From Hypoxylon rubiginosum (lineage: Eukaryota > Ascomycota > Sordariomycetes > Xylariales > Hypoxylaceae), in contig CADCXA010000040.1 in NCBI GenBank assembly GCA_902806565.1, forward strand, positions 186,001 to 250,000: DNA of 64,000 bases. Reading direction: 5' to 3'. Within the stretch, counting starts at the first letter, position 1. Every line of letters starts with the position of its first letter. The notes under the pieces are model-generated. The model worked only from the letters and a program-made list of their open reading frames with translations. It ran no database searches and was not told the origin of the DNA. This document shows, piece after piece, positions 9,330 to 19,861 of this stretch. The position numbers and the translations under genes were made by a program.

Positions 9330-9690
9330 GAAGGCGCCTGATTCTAACTCTCAGCATCGCTTCGGTGTCGGACTGCCTGTCCGCGTACTTAAGGCCGAGC
9401 TTCGTGGTCCCGACCAACCTAGGCCGATTGCCGGCCACCCAACGCCGCGACTTGCCTCTCACAGGTCATCCGCCGACCAGGCGCGTCCCTTTGGGCTCCA
9501 GTCACTTCCATTATCTCACCACCCACCATGGTGGCTTCAAATCCGTATGGTTGGGAGAGATGTGGGCAGGAGATTGGATGTTCGGCGGTGAACTGGAATC
9601 CGAGAGTGCATTCAGACACCGCCGATCAAGCGGAAGCCCTTCGATAATCCCAATACTACCTGGGAGGCTAAGTCTGTCTAGAAAGTCATA
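9330..9690 (+). pseudogene. coding relic, two frames, unknown family
   Basis: One frame reads SRMPRTPVSGDTFNEH and KMKAPDSNSQHRFGVGLPVR; after about 9440 another carries the coding signal: SSHFHYLTTHHGGFKSVWLG then EMWAGDWMFGGELESES. After about 9610 a third frame reads IQTPPIKRKPFDNPNTTWEA to a TAG at about 9680. The His/Trp/Gly-rich segment is distinctive but I cannot match it to a family. It is probably the continuation of the 8724 relic. Confidence 0.35.
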
Positions 9691-9725
9691 GCGTACCTAG
9701 TACTACTACCGGACGAAGATTACGG

Positions 9726-10138
9726 ACAGTGACTGGGACCCTCTACACACCATTTTACGGGCCCAACTAGGGAGGGAGCTCTGGACGCTCGGCGTAATAG
9801 GCTGTCAGTCTGGATTCCCAGAATTTCTCACGCCATCCTATAACTACGAACAGACCAAGGTGCATGGCGGAGCTATCGGCGACAACTACGATATGAATGA
9901 AGAGACAGGAGACCTGGTCGAAGTAATCAGCGGCATAGGGATTATGCACTGGCGTGCGTGCGCGTCACCATCCGGAACGACCACGTACAACAGGCATAAT
10001 GCCCCCTCCTCGATCCAACAGCTTGACCCCGAGTTCGCTAAAGATCATGGGGCGATCGTGGACCTCGACTCGCCGACTCATGGCCGAGCTGAAGGCTCAT
10101 ACTTATTTCATACACAAAATCTGCCAAGGCGCAGTTAA
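9726..10138 (+). pseudogene. coding relic, unknown family
   Basis: A frame open from about 9726 reads DWDPLHTILRAQLGRELWTL, then TKVHGGAIGDNYDMNEETGD and LVEVISGIGIM, and stops at 10136 (TAA). It has no ATG at its beginning; the first is at 9860. The composition is that of a normal soluble protein, so this is likely the 3' part of a former gene rather than a new small gene. A short antisense frame at 9767-9949 is a shadow. Confidence 0.35.
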
Positions 10139-10307
10139 ACGAGAACTCTGATAGCTTTGGCAAGCCTCTCATAGGACGTCCGCTTATTAGGAGATCCACT
10201 CACCAATCACTTAAATACCCGAGTACGGTTCCGAGGCCATTCAATTTTCGATTAAGAAGATGATCAACACACTTGGATAGATCGATTCAAGACAGTGTCT
10301 CGCAAGA

Positions 10308-10391
10308 ATTATTAAGCGTATGCCGACGAGAGAAACCTCCAAACATATGAGCGCCTTCAAAGGTTTCTCTCGTCGGCATACGCCCAATAAT
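10308..10391. repeat. perfect 23-bp inverted repeat (hairpin/foldback)
   Basis: Left arm 10316-10338 (GCGTATGCCGACGAGAGAAA and three more bases) is the exact reverse complement of right arm 10361-10383, with a 22-base loop between. After a 2-base mismatch on the outside the arms pair again for 6 bases (ATTATT at 10308-10313 with AATAAT at 10386-10391). The two unpaired positions are AA opposite CC, that is TT against CC when the arms are aligned. It lies at the right edge of the decayed region, just before the Lon promoter. It could be a foldback/MITE remnant, a strong RNA hairpin, or the centre of a palindromic duplication. Confidence 0.85.
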
Positions 10392-10526
10392 ACGAATTTC
10401 GAGAGCAGGAAGATATACTTGATAACGGGCGACCAGGTGATCCTGCTAAGGATCCTCACGAAAAGGAGTAACTATACCATTGATATGAGCTAGTTCTTTA
10501 TGTCCCTTTAAGTATGTATAGTCAGT

Positions 10527-10554
10527 TGTGTCGAGGCACATGTGTCGAGGCACA
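10527..10554 (+). repeat. exact 14-bp tandem duplication
   Basis: TGTGTCGAGGCACA occurs twice with no spacer. Each unit has complementary ends (TGTG and CACA), so it can also form small hairpins. No gene crosses it. Confidence 0.85.
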
Positions 10555-10619
10555 TGATCAAAGACAAAGCCAAAGAGATGATCACAAAGGGGGTGGCTGT
10601 AATATTTTACTAAACGAGT

Positions 10620-11086
10620 TATGAGAATAAACCGATAAATAACCTAGCCACAGAATTACTTAAGCACGTAAGGAGGTACGTACTCTTAGCTGCCTGTACT
10701 TGCGCGGGCTGAACGCTTAACGATTAACGATTAGCGGTCGGCCCCAGTCTTTTTAAAATCCGTAGAGCTTTCGAGAGCGATGATGTAAAATGGAAAATGG
10801 AAATTGTTGAAATTCGCCCCGAGCTCTAATTCCTATTAGTAAGTCGGCAAATCGAAGCTTTTCTAACTTCAACATCTCGAGGCAAGGCGATGGGCATCCT
10901 TAGGTCAGAGAGATCGCCGTGATTCTTTTTTATCTTACTTGTCGTTCCTTGCCTCCATAGATTGGATTGAGAACGGTTATAGTTGAGCAGATTCAACTAT
11001 TCACTCCTCCGCTCCTCCGAGTCGTTTCTGGTACTGGCCGCAACGAAATTTTCTGTTTCTGCTTCTGCCTTGGAAACCTCTTGATC
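10620..11086 (+). promoter_or_regulatory. upstream region and leader of the Lon gene
   Basis: No gene is seen. The stretch 10925-10962 (TTTTTTATCTTACTTG to CCTCCATAG) looks like a polypyrimidine tract and 3' splice site, so a 5'-UTR intron is possible. The open frame extends upstream to 10967, but its first 40 codons are Phe/Cys-rich and unlike a mitochondrial presequence, so the start is placed at 11087. Confidence 0.35.
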
Positions 11087-14000
11087 ATGCTGTGCCGACA
11101 ACACCTGTCGCGGCAAGTTGCCGCGAGGGCGCCGACCTTCTCATCCGTGCTACGACCCCGTTATCCATCACGCCTTTATTCGATATACACGCATCGTTCG
11201 CTCACCGAAACCACCGTCGCGTGCTCGAGATCGGCTATAGCTGCAAAGTCTAGCTCCTTGCGAAACGCATCCTTTTCTACCTCCTCGGTAAGAAGAAAAG
11301 ACAAGAAAGACAACAATGACTTTTTTAATGGACCTGTCGAGCCGTTATCGGAAGAGGAGGCGAAAGCAAACCTAGAGAAGAAAGAGGAATCGGAAGAAGC
11401 AGCCGAGACAAGAAGCTCCAATGCAGAGTCCCCAGCTTCCGGGAAGGGCCAGGGCCAGGGCCAAGGGGAACCTCAAGATGGCAAGGGGAGTAGTGCGGCT
11501 GGTGGCGCCTCGTCTGGGTCGGGAAACGACGCACCAGGCGATGGAGGTCGAAGAGGTCGCAAGTCGGGAGCAGACAAGGCCTTACAGAAACCCGTGGTAC
11601 CCGACGTATACCCCCAGGTTATGGCGATTCCTATAGCGAAGAGACCCCTGTTTCCTGGGTTTTACAAGGCGATTACCATTAAGGACCCCAACGTATCTGC
11701 CGCAATTCTGGAAATGGTGAAGAGGGGCCAGCCCTACGTTGGTGCTTTCTTATTCAAAGACGAGAATGCCGACGAAGATATAATTAGAGACCCGGCTGAC
11801 GTCTACGACACCGGAGTATTTGCCCAAGTTACGAGCGCCTTTCCAGTTCACGGCGAGCAGAACAGTCTCACAGCTATTCTATACCCTCATCGCCGGATAA
11901 AACTCTCCACCTTAATACCCCCTAGTATTCCAGAGGCGAAGAAGGCAGATGTCGAATCAGAGCCCGCACCCGAACCCATACCGACCAAACCAGAAGAGGA
12001 GCCACAGCAAGAGAAGAAAGGCGATGTAGTTGCGAGCTTCGAGGAGAGCGCGGTCGCACCGAAATCCGACTCCACAACAGAAAAATACGAACCTACATCA
12101 TTCTTACGAAAGTACCCCGTCAGCCTTGTCAACGTTGACAACCTGTCGGAAGAACCGTTTGATCCAAAGAGTCCGGTTATCCGAGCAGTTACGAACGAAA
12201 TCGTAAATGTGTTTAAGGAGGTCGCCTCAATGAATAGCTTGTTTCGGGATCAGATATCGACCTTTTCCATGAGTCAGTCAACCGGAAACGTAACCTCGGA
12301 GCCGGCAAAACTAGCCGATTTTGCTGCGGCAGTATCCGCTGGTGAGCCGGCAGAGCTACAAGAAGTTTTAGCCAGTCTGAACGTCGAGGAGAGGATGCAG
12401 AAGGCGTTGGTTGTTCTGAAGAAAGAACTCATGAATGCGCAGCTCCAATCCAAGATTACCAAGGACGTAGAGCAAAAGATCACAAAGCGGCAGCGGGAAT
12501 ACTGGCTTATGGAGCAGATGAAAGGCATCCGCCGCGAATTGGGCATCGAATCCGATGGCAAGGATAGACTGGTTGAGAAGTTCAAGGAAAAGGCCGACAA
12601 GCTGGCAATGCCCGAAGGCGTCCGAAAGGTGTTTGATGACGAAATTAACAAGCTTGCCCATCTCGAACCCGCCGCCTCGGAATTCAACGTAACGAGGAAC
12701 TATCTGGACTGGTTGACACAGATCCCCTGGGGCCAACGAAGCGCCGAAAACTTTGGAATCCAAAACGCGATGCATGTATTGGATGAGGACCATTACGGGT
12801 TGAAAGATGTCAAGGATCGCATCTTGGAGTTTATCGCCGTTGGCAAACTCCGTGGTACGGTTGAAGGTAAAATCCTATGTTTCGTAGGACCTCCCGGCGT
12901 TGGTAAGACGAGTATTGGCAAGTCAATTGCTAGGGCTCTCAATAGGCAATACTACAGGTTCAGCGTTGGTGGTCTTACGGATGTAGCTGAGATCAAAGGA
13001 CACCGGCGGACGTACGTGGGCGCTCTCCCTGGTCGAGTCATTCAAGCTCTCAAAAAGTGTCAGACTGAGAACCCTCTGATATTGATTGACGAGGTTGACA
13101 AGATCGGCCGAGGTTACCAAGGCGACCCTTCATCTGCTCTCCTAGAGCTACTAGACCCAGAGCAGAACAACTCTTTCCTGGATCACTACATGGATGTACC
13201 TGTCGACCTCTCTAAAGTCCTTTTTGTCTGCACGGCGAACATGACCGATACAATCCCAAGACCTCTCCTGGACCGTATGGAGGTTATTAGACTCTCGGGA
13301 TACGTTTCGGACGAGAAGAAGGCGATTGCGGATAAGTATCTCGCGCCCGCGGCTAAGGAGCTTGCCGGCTTGAAAGAGGCGGACGTCTCTCTAACAGACG
13401 ATGCGATCGACGAGCTAATCAAGTCTTACTGCCGCGAGTCGGGAGTTCGAAACCTAAAGAAGCAGATCGAGAAAGTTTACCGAAAATCGGCCTTGAAGAT
13501 TGTCCAGGAACTTGGGGAAGACGTCTTACCCGAGTCTGCTGCTCTAACAGACGACGGCAAGGCGGCTATGGAAGAGTCAGAAAGGGAGAAGGAAAAAGAG
13601 AACCAAGACCCTACTTCGCCCGAGGCTTCTGAGAAGGAAACTACAGAGAAGCCGCGTGTGCCTCTGAAGGTACCCGAGTCGGTTCATGTTGTAATTGACA
13701 AGGAAAATCTCAAGGACTACGTCGGCCCCCCCATCTTCACCTCTGACCGTCTATATGACGTGACGCCGCCCGGTGTCGCAATGGGACTTGCATGGACCCA
13801 GCTAGGTGGTACCGCGATGTACATAGAGTCCATTCTTCAATCTGCGCTGAGACCTAGCAGCCGTGCAGGCTTAGAAATAACGGGTAACCTCAAGACGGTC
13901 ATGAAGGAATCTTCCACGATCGCCTATTCTTTCGCCAAGGCATACATGGCCAAAGAGTTTACGGACAACCACTTCTTCGACAAGGCCAAGATTCACCTCC

Positions 14001-14473
14001 ACGTGCCAGAAGGGGCGGTGCAGAAGGACGGACCATCGGCTGGTATAACCATGGCGACATCGCTCCTGTCATTGGCACTGGATGCGCCAGTCGACCCCAC
14101 ACTCGCCATGACTGGAGAGCTCACGCTGACTGGCAAGGTGCTCAGGATAGGGGGCCTGCGGGAGAAGACGGTTGCGGCGAGGCGGGCAGGTTCCAAGATG
14201 ATCATCTTCCCAGCGGACAATATGTCCGACTGGTTGGAACTTCCAGAGGTGGGTGCTACCGGTCCAAGCCACGGATAGCCCAATGCGACGGTTCGAGCTA
14301 ACGTGATCATGCAGAACATCAAGGAAGGCCTCGAAGGCCGACCGGCTAGCTGGTACAGCGAAATCTTCGAGCTCGTCTTCCCCAATCTGGACCGGGAACA
14401 GGCGAATCGATGCAAGATCTGCGAGTGGAAGAAGGAGCACGACACTAAGGCGGAGAGCGACAAGGACGAATGA
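11087..14473 (+). CDS. PIM1: mitochondrial Lon protease (ATP-dependent, PIM1-type)
   Basis: Two exons, 11087-14248 and 14315-14473, separated by a 66-nt intron (GTGGGT donor, CATGCAG acceptor), giving 1106 residues, close to yeast Pim1. The frame read without splicing stops inside the intron at 14276; splicing restores the conserved end LPENIKEGLEGR. The N terminus is Arg/Ser-rich without acidic residues (mitochondrial presequence). Then come an acidic/Gly-rich linker, the LON substrate-binding domain (from about 175, PQVMAIPIAKRPLFPGFYKA), Walker A GPPGVGKT (601-608), Walker B LIDEVDK (about 666) and a long charged insert before the protease domain. The catalytic Ser984 lies in KDGPSAG, and the catalytic Lys in GGLREK about 43 residues later. 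It degrades misfolded and oxidised matrix proteins and supports mtDNA maintenance (family knowledge). The start ATG has A at -3. A 217-codon antisense frame is a shadow. Confidence 0.96.
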
Positions 14474-16595
14474 GAGGCGAGGCGGAGAATGGGAGTGACG
14501 GGTACACTCCCACAGCCCCATCGTCGACTTGCATATTTTCTATAGACATTACAGCCAATGCATTTGCGGGATTGGGCCATCGCAGGCAGGCGTTCAGGCG
14601 GCAATACAATGACTCGACGAAACGGCTCTTGGAGCAACCCAACCACATTTCGATGTACTCCTCACTCCTCACTCCTCACTTATTTGAAAGCACTGCGCAT
14701 CTTGTAACATACCACCTTGTCTAGCTAGCTAGCTACATACCTACTTCTCACATCTTGCGTGTATAATGAAAGGTGGACAGCTGGCGGAAGCGCTAATCCT
14801 GCTTCTTTACCCGTACCTCCTTTTGCTCACCAAGTTGTTTGACAAGGCAGTCTTAGCAGATAGAATAGAGAGAAAAGAAAGAAGAACAGGGACAAAAAAA
14901 GGGCAGGGGTTGAAGTTCCAGAACCTATGGCAACGTGTCAAGATGCTAGTGATACGCCTCATATGTATGATGAGAGATAGATGAGACCCCATTCATCAAT
15001 TTTCTTTTTGGTCTCTGGTGCCAGGTGGGCTGTATAACAGTTGCTTCGAAGACAGATTTGAGCAGAATGTGCATATTCCATATTCGTATAGGGATTAGTG
15101 TCTGCTGCAGCACTCTCTGTCTGCACTCTGCAAGAGTCGAGGTCTTCCGCAGCTTTTCCAGGGTCGTAGGCAAAACCCCACGATTTGATATTTTTTGGGT
15201 ATTGTTTGATGACCGGGCCAGGGGGGATAGGGGGAAGTCTCTCATTCAGCTACGCACGCATCTGCATATCTGCACATCTGCACATCTGCATATCTACCTC
15301 ACATCTGACTCCAATTGGGCTCTGAGAGATACACGTAAGAAGTCAATTCTTTCCTCCTTTCAATTTTCAATTACCCCCCCGGTGATGGGGGAAAAGAATA
15401 AGAGAGTGGATTCTCGGAACTATTGCTGACCACCTCGTGAGATCATTAAATTACGTGCCTAAAAGCCCGACCCGAACCTCCACTACTACTGGGTTACTCG
15501 CCCGCGCAGGGTCCTGTTTGGGGGACGGTATGTAGACCGTAACATGTATGTATGTAGCTATGTGCTGTATTAAGCTAGGTAGCTTAAGGATATGAAAGTG
15601 TGCGCCATGTAGGTATGACTTGGAGTAATTAATAATGAATTTGGGGGGGGGTACGGGATGGGCCACGAAACCCAGCGACCTCAAAAGGGGCCTCGACCCA
15701 TTGGAAGGTAAGGCGAGAAGAAAGTCAGCCACGGGAATCAATGCAGGACGCGAGGGCCACGATCTTTCCCATGGTATTTGCACGCGAGTCTAGGTCTAAT
15801 CCTAGGTTATAGTATATCTTGAGTAGTCTATATGTGTCTTCTCCTCGTGATAGACGATGAGGAGGGAGATGCCGAAGGGAGGAAGTTGACGATGGGAAAA
15901 TAAAAAAGATTGAGGGATGAAAGATCAGAGATGAGAGATTTGGCAACACGCAAACAATAGCAACTGGGATGGATGCATCATGATCAGTAAGGTCCCGAAG
16001 TCACAACGAAGCTCGGCGTTGGCGCAAGGCAATGCGATTCGCGAATTGGAACGACCGAAAGCAAGAGGCAGAAGAGAAAAAGATCTTACAGGACCGTGGT
16101 CATGCAGGGAGGCATGTATTGGATGTACTCCACGACGGGATGGATGGGCCAGCATTGATGGCCAGTTGTCTGTAGAAGCAAGCAGCTTCGCCTCGCCTTG
16201 GTTTCTTTCTTTGGTTTGGTTTCTTGTGTTGTCTCTCTTCTTACCTACCTACATACATACATACCTCCTTGTAGGAGCTATCGTATGTATCGCTGCCCAA
16301 TTCCCATCACCCGTCACCCCCCTTTTCTCCCCGGGCGACGATAGTGGCTTTTTTTTTTCTTACTAGGTTAGCGATTAACAAAACATAAAAGTCGCGTGGT
16401 TCCAACGGATATACTAAACCTATCCCCTCCCGAACCGAGACTAACGTGGCTAGTGGCCAGATTGGGTACCGGGCGTGAGCGTGAGAAGGAATTGACCGTG
16501 ACGGGATATATGATGGGACTATTAATCGCGGGTAGGATCGAGCGGGATCTTGGCTTAGGCCAGCCCTAAAAGCTGTTGATCTAGCGTCTATACCT

Positions 16596-16628
16596 GGTAG
16601 GAGGGTAGGAGGGTAGGAGGGTAGGAGG
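16596..16628 (+). repeat. G-rich 9-bp tandem repeat, G-quadruplex candidate
   Basis: About 3.5 copies of GGTAGGAGG, producing several GGG and GG tracts spaced by 1-4 bases on the + strand. Such spacing can fold into a G-quadruplex. No gene overlaps it. Confidence 0.7.
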
Positions 16629-17686
16629 CAGGCTGACGACATTTCGCTCCGGGACAACGCATCACCGTTTCAGTCGGCAGGGATTACTTTTCTCTTTCTC
16701 CATCTCCAAGTTCGTTTGGTTTATAATAATAAATCATAACAACTTTCATGTATGTTGGTGAACCACTTTGGCTGAACCGGTTCGTCTCTGGTAAAATGCG
16801 CCGCTTATTTCACACGTCATCCTCCTCCTCCTCCTCATACGAACCATCTGGTACGACTCCGACAATGTATGATATATATATATATATATCTATATACAGT
16901 CGTGGTCATGGTCGTGCGTGTTTACATGCTTACATACCTACATACCTACATACCTAGCCTATGTAGGTACATACATGTTATCACATCATGTATCTTAGAA
17001 GCTGGAGTATGTACATAATGTGCCTGGAAGCTAGGTACCAGCTCCGAGGTATAGGTAGATGTACCCTTTTTTTCATCTCTGAAATCCGATCCACAATCCA
17101 CATGACCGGATGGTAATGTCGACAAGCAGAGAGCTGCTTGCATTAGTCTCGGACCCGGCGCGCGGTTAGGCCATTAGGGCCAACTGTCGACGGGAGAATG
17201 CTATTCTGAATTTGTGACCTGTCGAAGCTAAGCAACCTGGAAGATCCTGGAAATCGACTACCTAAAGCATCAGCTTTATTCAGGCACTTATACCCAAGGC
17301 TTGCCAAGGCGTGTCCAGGCAAGGCAAAAGATGTGTTAGCTCGTACTATAGTAGTTTTTGAGCTGCCTTTGGTTTTCCGATAGAGGGAAGACGCGAGACT
17401 TGAGACCCGACTTTTGCAAAAGTCGCTCTACAAAGTCGGTGAGCGCAATTGGATAGCGGTGTAAGTTCGGGACGCTGCAGAGAAGAATGGGTTCGTCCTT
17501 CAAACCGCTCCACGTGTAAGTGAGGAGTGAGGTCATACACGGACTATATACCTGAGTCGACGACTCGTTCGCGATTCCAACATGTATGTATCATGCTCTT
17601 GCTCGTGGTCGTCCACGACACAGACACACGTAGAAAAACTTACCATGGGAAAGTGGCAGCGAGCGCACCTTTTATTTTTAACCCTT

Positions 17687-17716
17687 GGACTGAGATGGAC
17701 TGAGATGGACTGAGAT
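17687..17716 (+). repeat. 10-bp tandem repeat, three copies
   Basis: GGACTGAGAT three times in a row without mismatch. It is intergenic; a shorter AGGTATTCC-type repeat follows at about 17878-17905. Confidence 0.85.
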
Positions 17717-18360
17717 GCTCTCTATCCGAGAGGGTGTCCGAGAGATATTCTTACGTATCGTCGCTTGCTCGTTGGTCTTTCGGATACCTGGGATACAAAA
17801 AGGTCGGGTAAGAGGTACGACGGATAAGTCACGAGAGAAGCTCGATTGTACGTGTTTGGTTCGATTCGGTCTCCCCTTAGGTATTCCAGGTATTCCAGGT
17901 ATATTCCCTTTATTCTACATGGCAATTCGACCCATACACCCCTCATTTCGGGATCGACCACTGGCAGCTTTGTACAACGCATCAATGAATCATCCTGATT
18001 TTCCCGACTTGGGTTCAATGGCCTAGCAACCCCCACTACGAACGGAAAAGGACCCCTTTGAGAGAGGGGTGGCAGAGGATGGAAGAGAAGGAAGAAGAAG
18101 GAGGTTTGATTCGAATGATTTGAACCTGTTAGCTGAGGAAGAAAACCCCTCTGTTACTTCGACTACTTACCTACGGTAGGCTAAAATTTATAGTCGAGAT
18201 TCCACATGCAACGTAAAGATAATCCTGCATGCTCATGCTACGTCTGACGAACTGCGTGGTATAAGCGTTTGCGCTGCCAATTGAGTCGCCAGAATAAGAC
18301 CTCGAGTCTATATATCCACAATTGGCAAAGAGGCAATATGCAATAGAGATGGGACCACGT

Positions 18361-18405
18361 AAAAGAAGAGCAAGAAGAGCAAGAAGAGCAAGAAGAACAA
18401 GAAGC
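18361..18405 (+). repeat. 9-bp purine tandem repeat
   Basis: About five copies of an AAGAAGAGC unit, the last with AAC instead of AGC. On the opposite strand it gives a Leu-rich reading frame (18171-18505) that should not be taken as a membrane protein. Confidence 0.8.
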
Positions 18406-19861
18406 AAATGATTGATGAACACTTACCGGTAAAGTAAAGAGGAAATGGAAAAAAAATACAGTATACTACACATACACATGTATCGTCATGTATGTACAAA
18501 TACAAAAACCGCAGCTTGGCTTTACCTCCAGGTAGGTGGTTTAGACGAATTACAAGACCCCGCGAGATGATCGAAAAGAGCCAAGCTACGCCAATAGACG
18601 GACCCCTAGACCGATACTACCCTGGTCCATGGTCCGCAGCCTGTGGGTTCCGCGGTCTGCACGGTACGCGGTACAGCAAAAGGGAACATGCTGGCAGGGC
18701 GCTAATACCTTGTCGGGATAGTCGCATATATAGTCGCATAATAGCACATGCCATAGTAGATCAGATAGGTACATACGTACCTGGAAGCTCTGACTGTCTG
18801 GCTGTCTGTACACTAGCAACAATACTGGCACACTGGCACATCACTGACCACAGGTGCCTGCTTGTGTGCCCCTGTGTGGCCTGTGGCCTGTGGCCCCCCT
18901 TGGCCCTTGTGCTGCGTTGTTCATGTTCACCGCGGGGACGCTGGAACACTTGTACAACTGTACCGGGGAGGGTACAACCTCCTTCGTAGAACTCGGTCCG
19001 CCTCCAATTTCCCTATATTCGCTCACTTAACTTTTTTCTGTCCTTTTTTCCACCTTCTTCCCTAACCTTCAACTCGAACCCCGTGTCACTTTCAAATGGC
19101 TATATCGTCTTGTACCCCGAAAGCGGAGTTCTCCAAGATAACTTCTGCTTGCATATCTCCTGCATCCCGTCTACGTAGACAGGTCGCAGCTAGACGCAGA
19201 CGAACCCATACCTGACTGTTAGAAGAAGGGCAAAAAAAAAAAAAAAAGATACTAAAGAACACGCGCACACGCAACACACGCAATACACATCACCCGTTGC
19301 CCATGTCCATGTCGGCATATCTGAGCCACCATCGTCACCAATTACCAATAAGGTCTCGACAGCCTCGCAGCTGAGGACCTCCTGCTCCCTTCCCTTAACT
19401 TCTTGACACCTTGACCCCGTCGCCGTTGGGTCTACTTGCATCGGACCGTCATGGTCATTTTGCTCCCTCCAATATATGATATTTCTCGCATAGCTACATC
19501 ACCTGCTACCTCGCCTGCTACCTCGCCAACCCCGTTTGCGCCCTGCTTCTTGTATTCGCTACCTGCCCTTAAACAAAGCTGCCATTGTCCCCAACCTCAG
19601 TATACATCAGCTTCCCACCCGTCTGGAACTGGAGGCACCCTCAAGATAGAGCCTCAATTACCACGATAGCGCGCGTGGTCTCCAACCCACCACGACCTGC
19701 CCCGCCGGCCTTGGTCGCCGACCCCCCCCGTTACAGCGCATTATTCCCGGTCAGAGGACGGTCTACCTTCCCTTCCCCTTCCCCTGAATTGCCAAAGCTG
19801 CGTCACGGGGCGAGGTCCATGACGCCTGGACGATAGTACACGGTTTTTAGATTTGGCCGCA

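Larger units (their letters stand above)
14474..19861. other. 5.4-kb intergenic region without a supportable gene
   Basis: All open frames here are short (165 codons or fewer), overlap on both strands and lack recognisable domains. Sequence is dominated by simple motifs: CTAGCTAGCTAGC (14720), CATCTGCA units (15250-15310), CATACATAC (16240-16262), TA repeats (16868-16890), CATACCTA (16930-16960), three 10-bp GGACTGAGAT units (17687) and CAAGAAGAG units (18361-18405). The last 700 bp are C/T-rich with several poly-A/T runs and probably hold the promoter of the kinase-like gene. Confidence 0.5.

Noticed and set aside
13993..14646. 217-codon minus-strand open frame
   Set aside because: Antisense to the Lon protease domain and its last exon; a shadow.
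18171..18505. Leu-rich membrane peptide on the minus strand
   Set aside because: It is the translation of the 9-bp purine repeat at 18361-18405.
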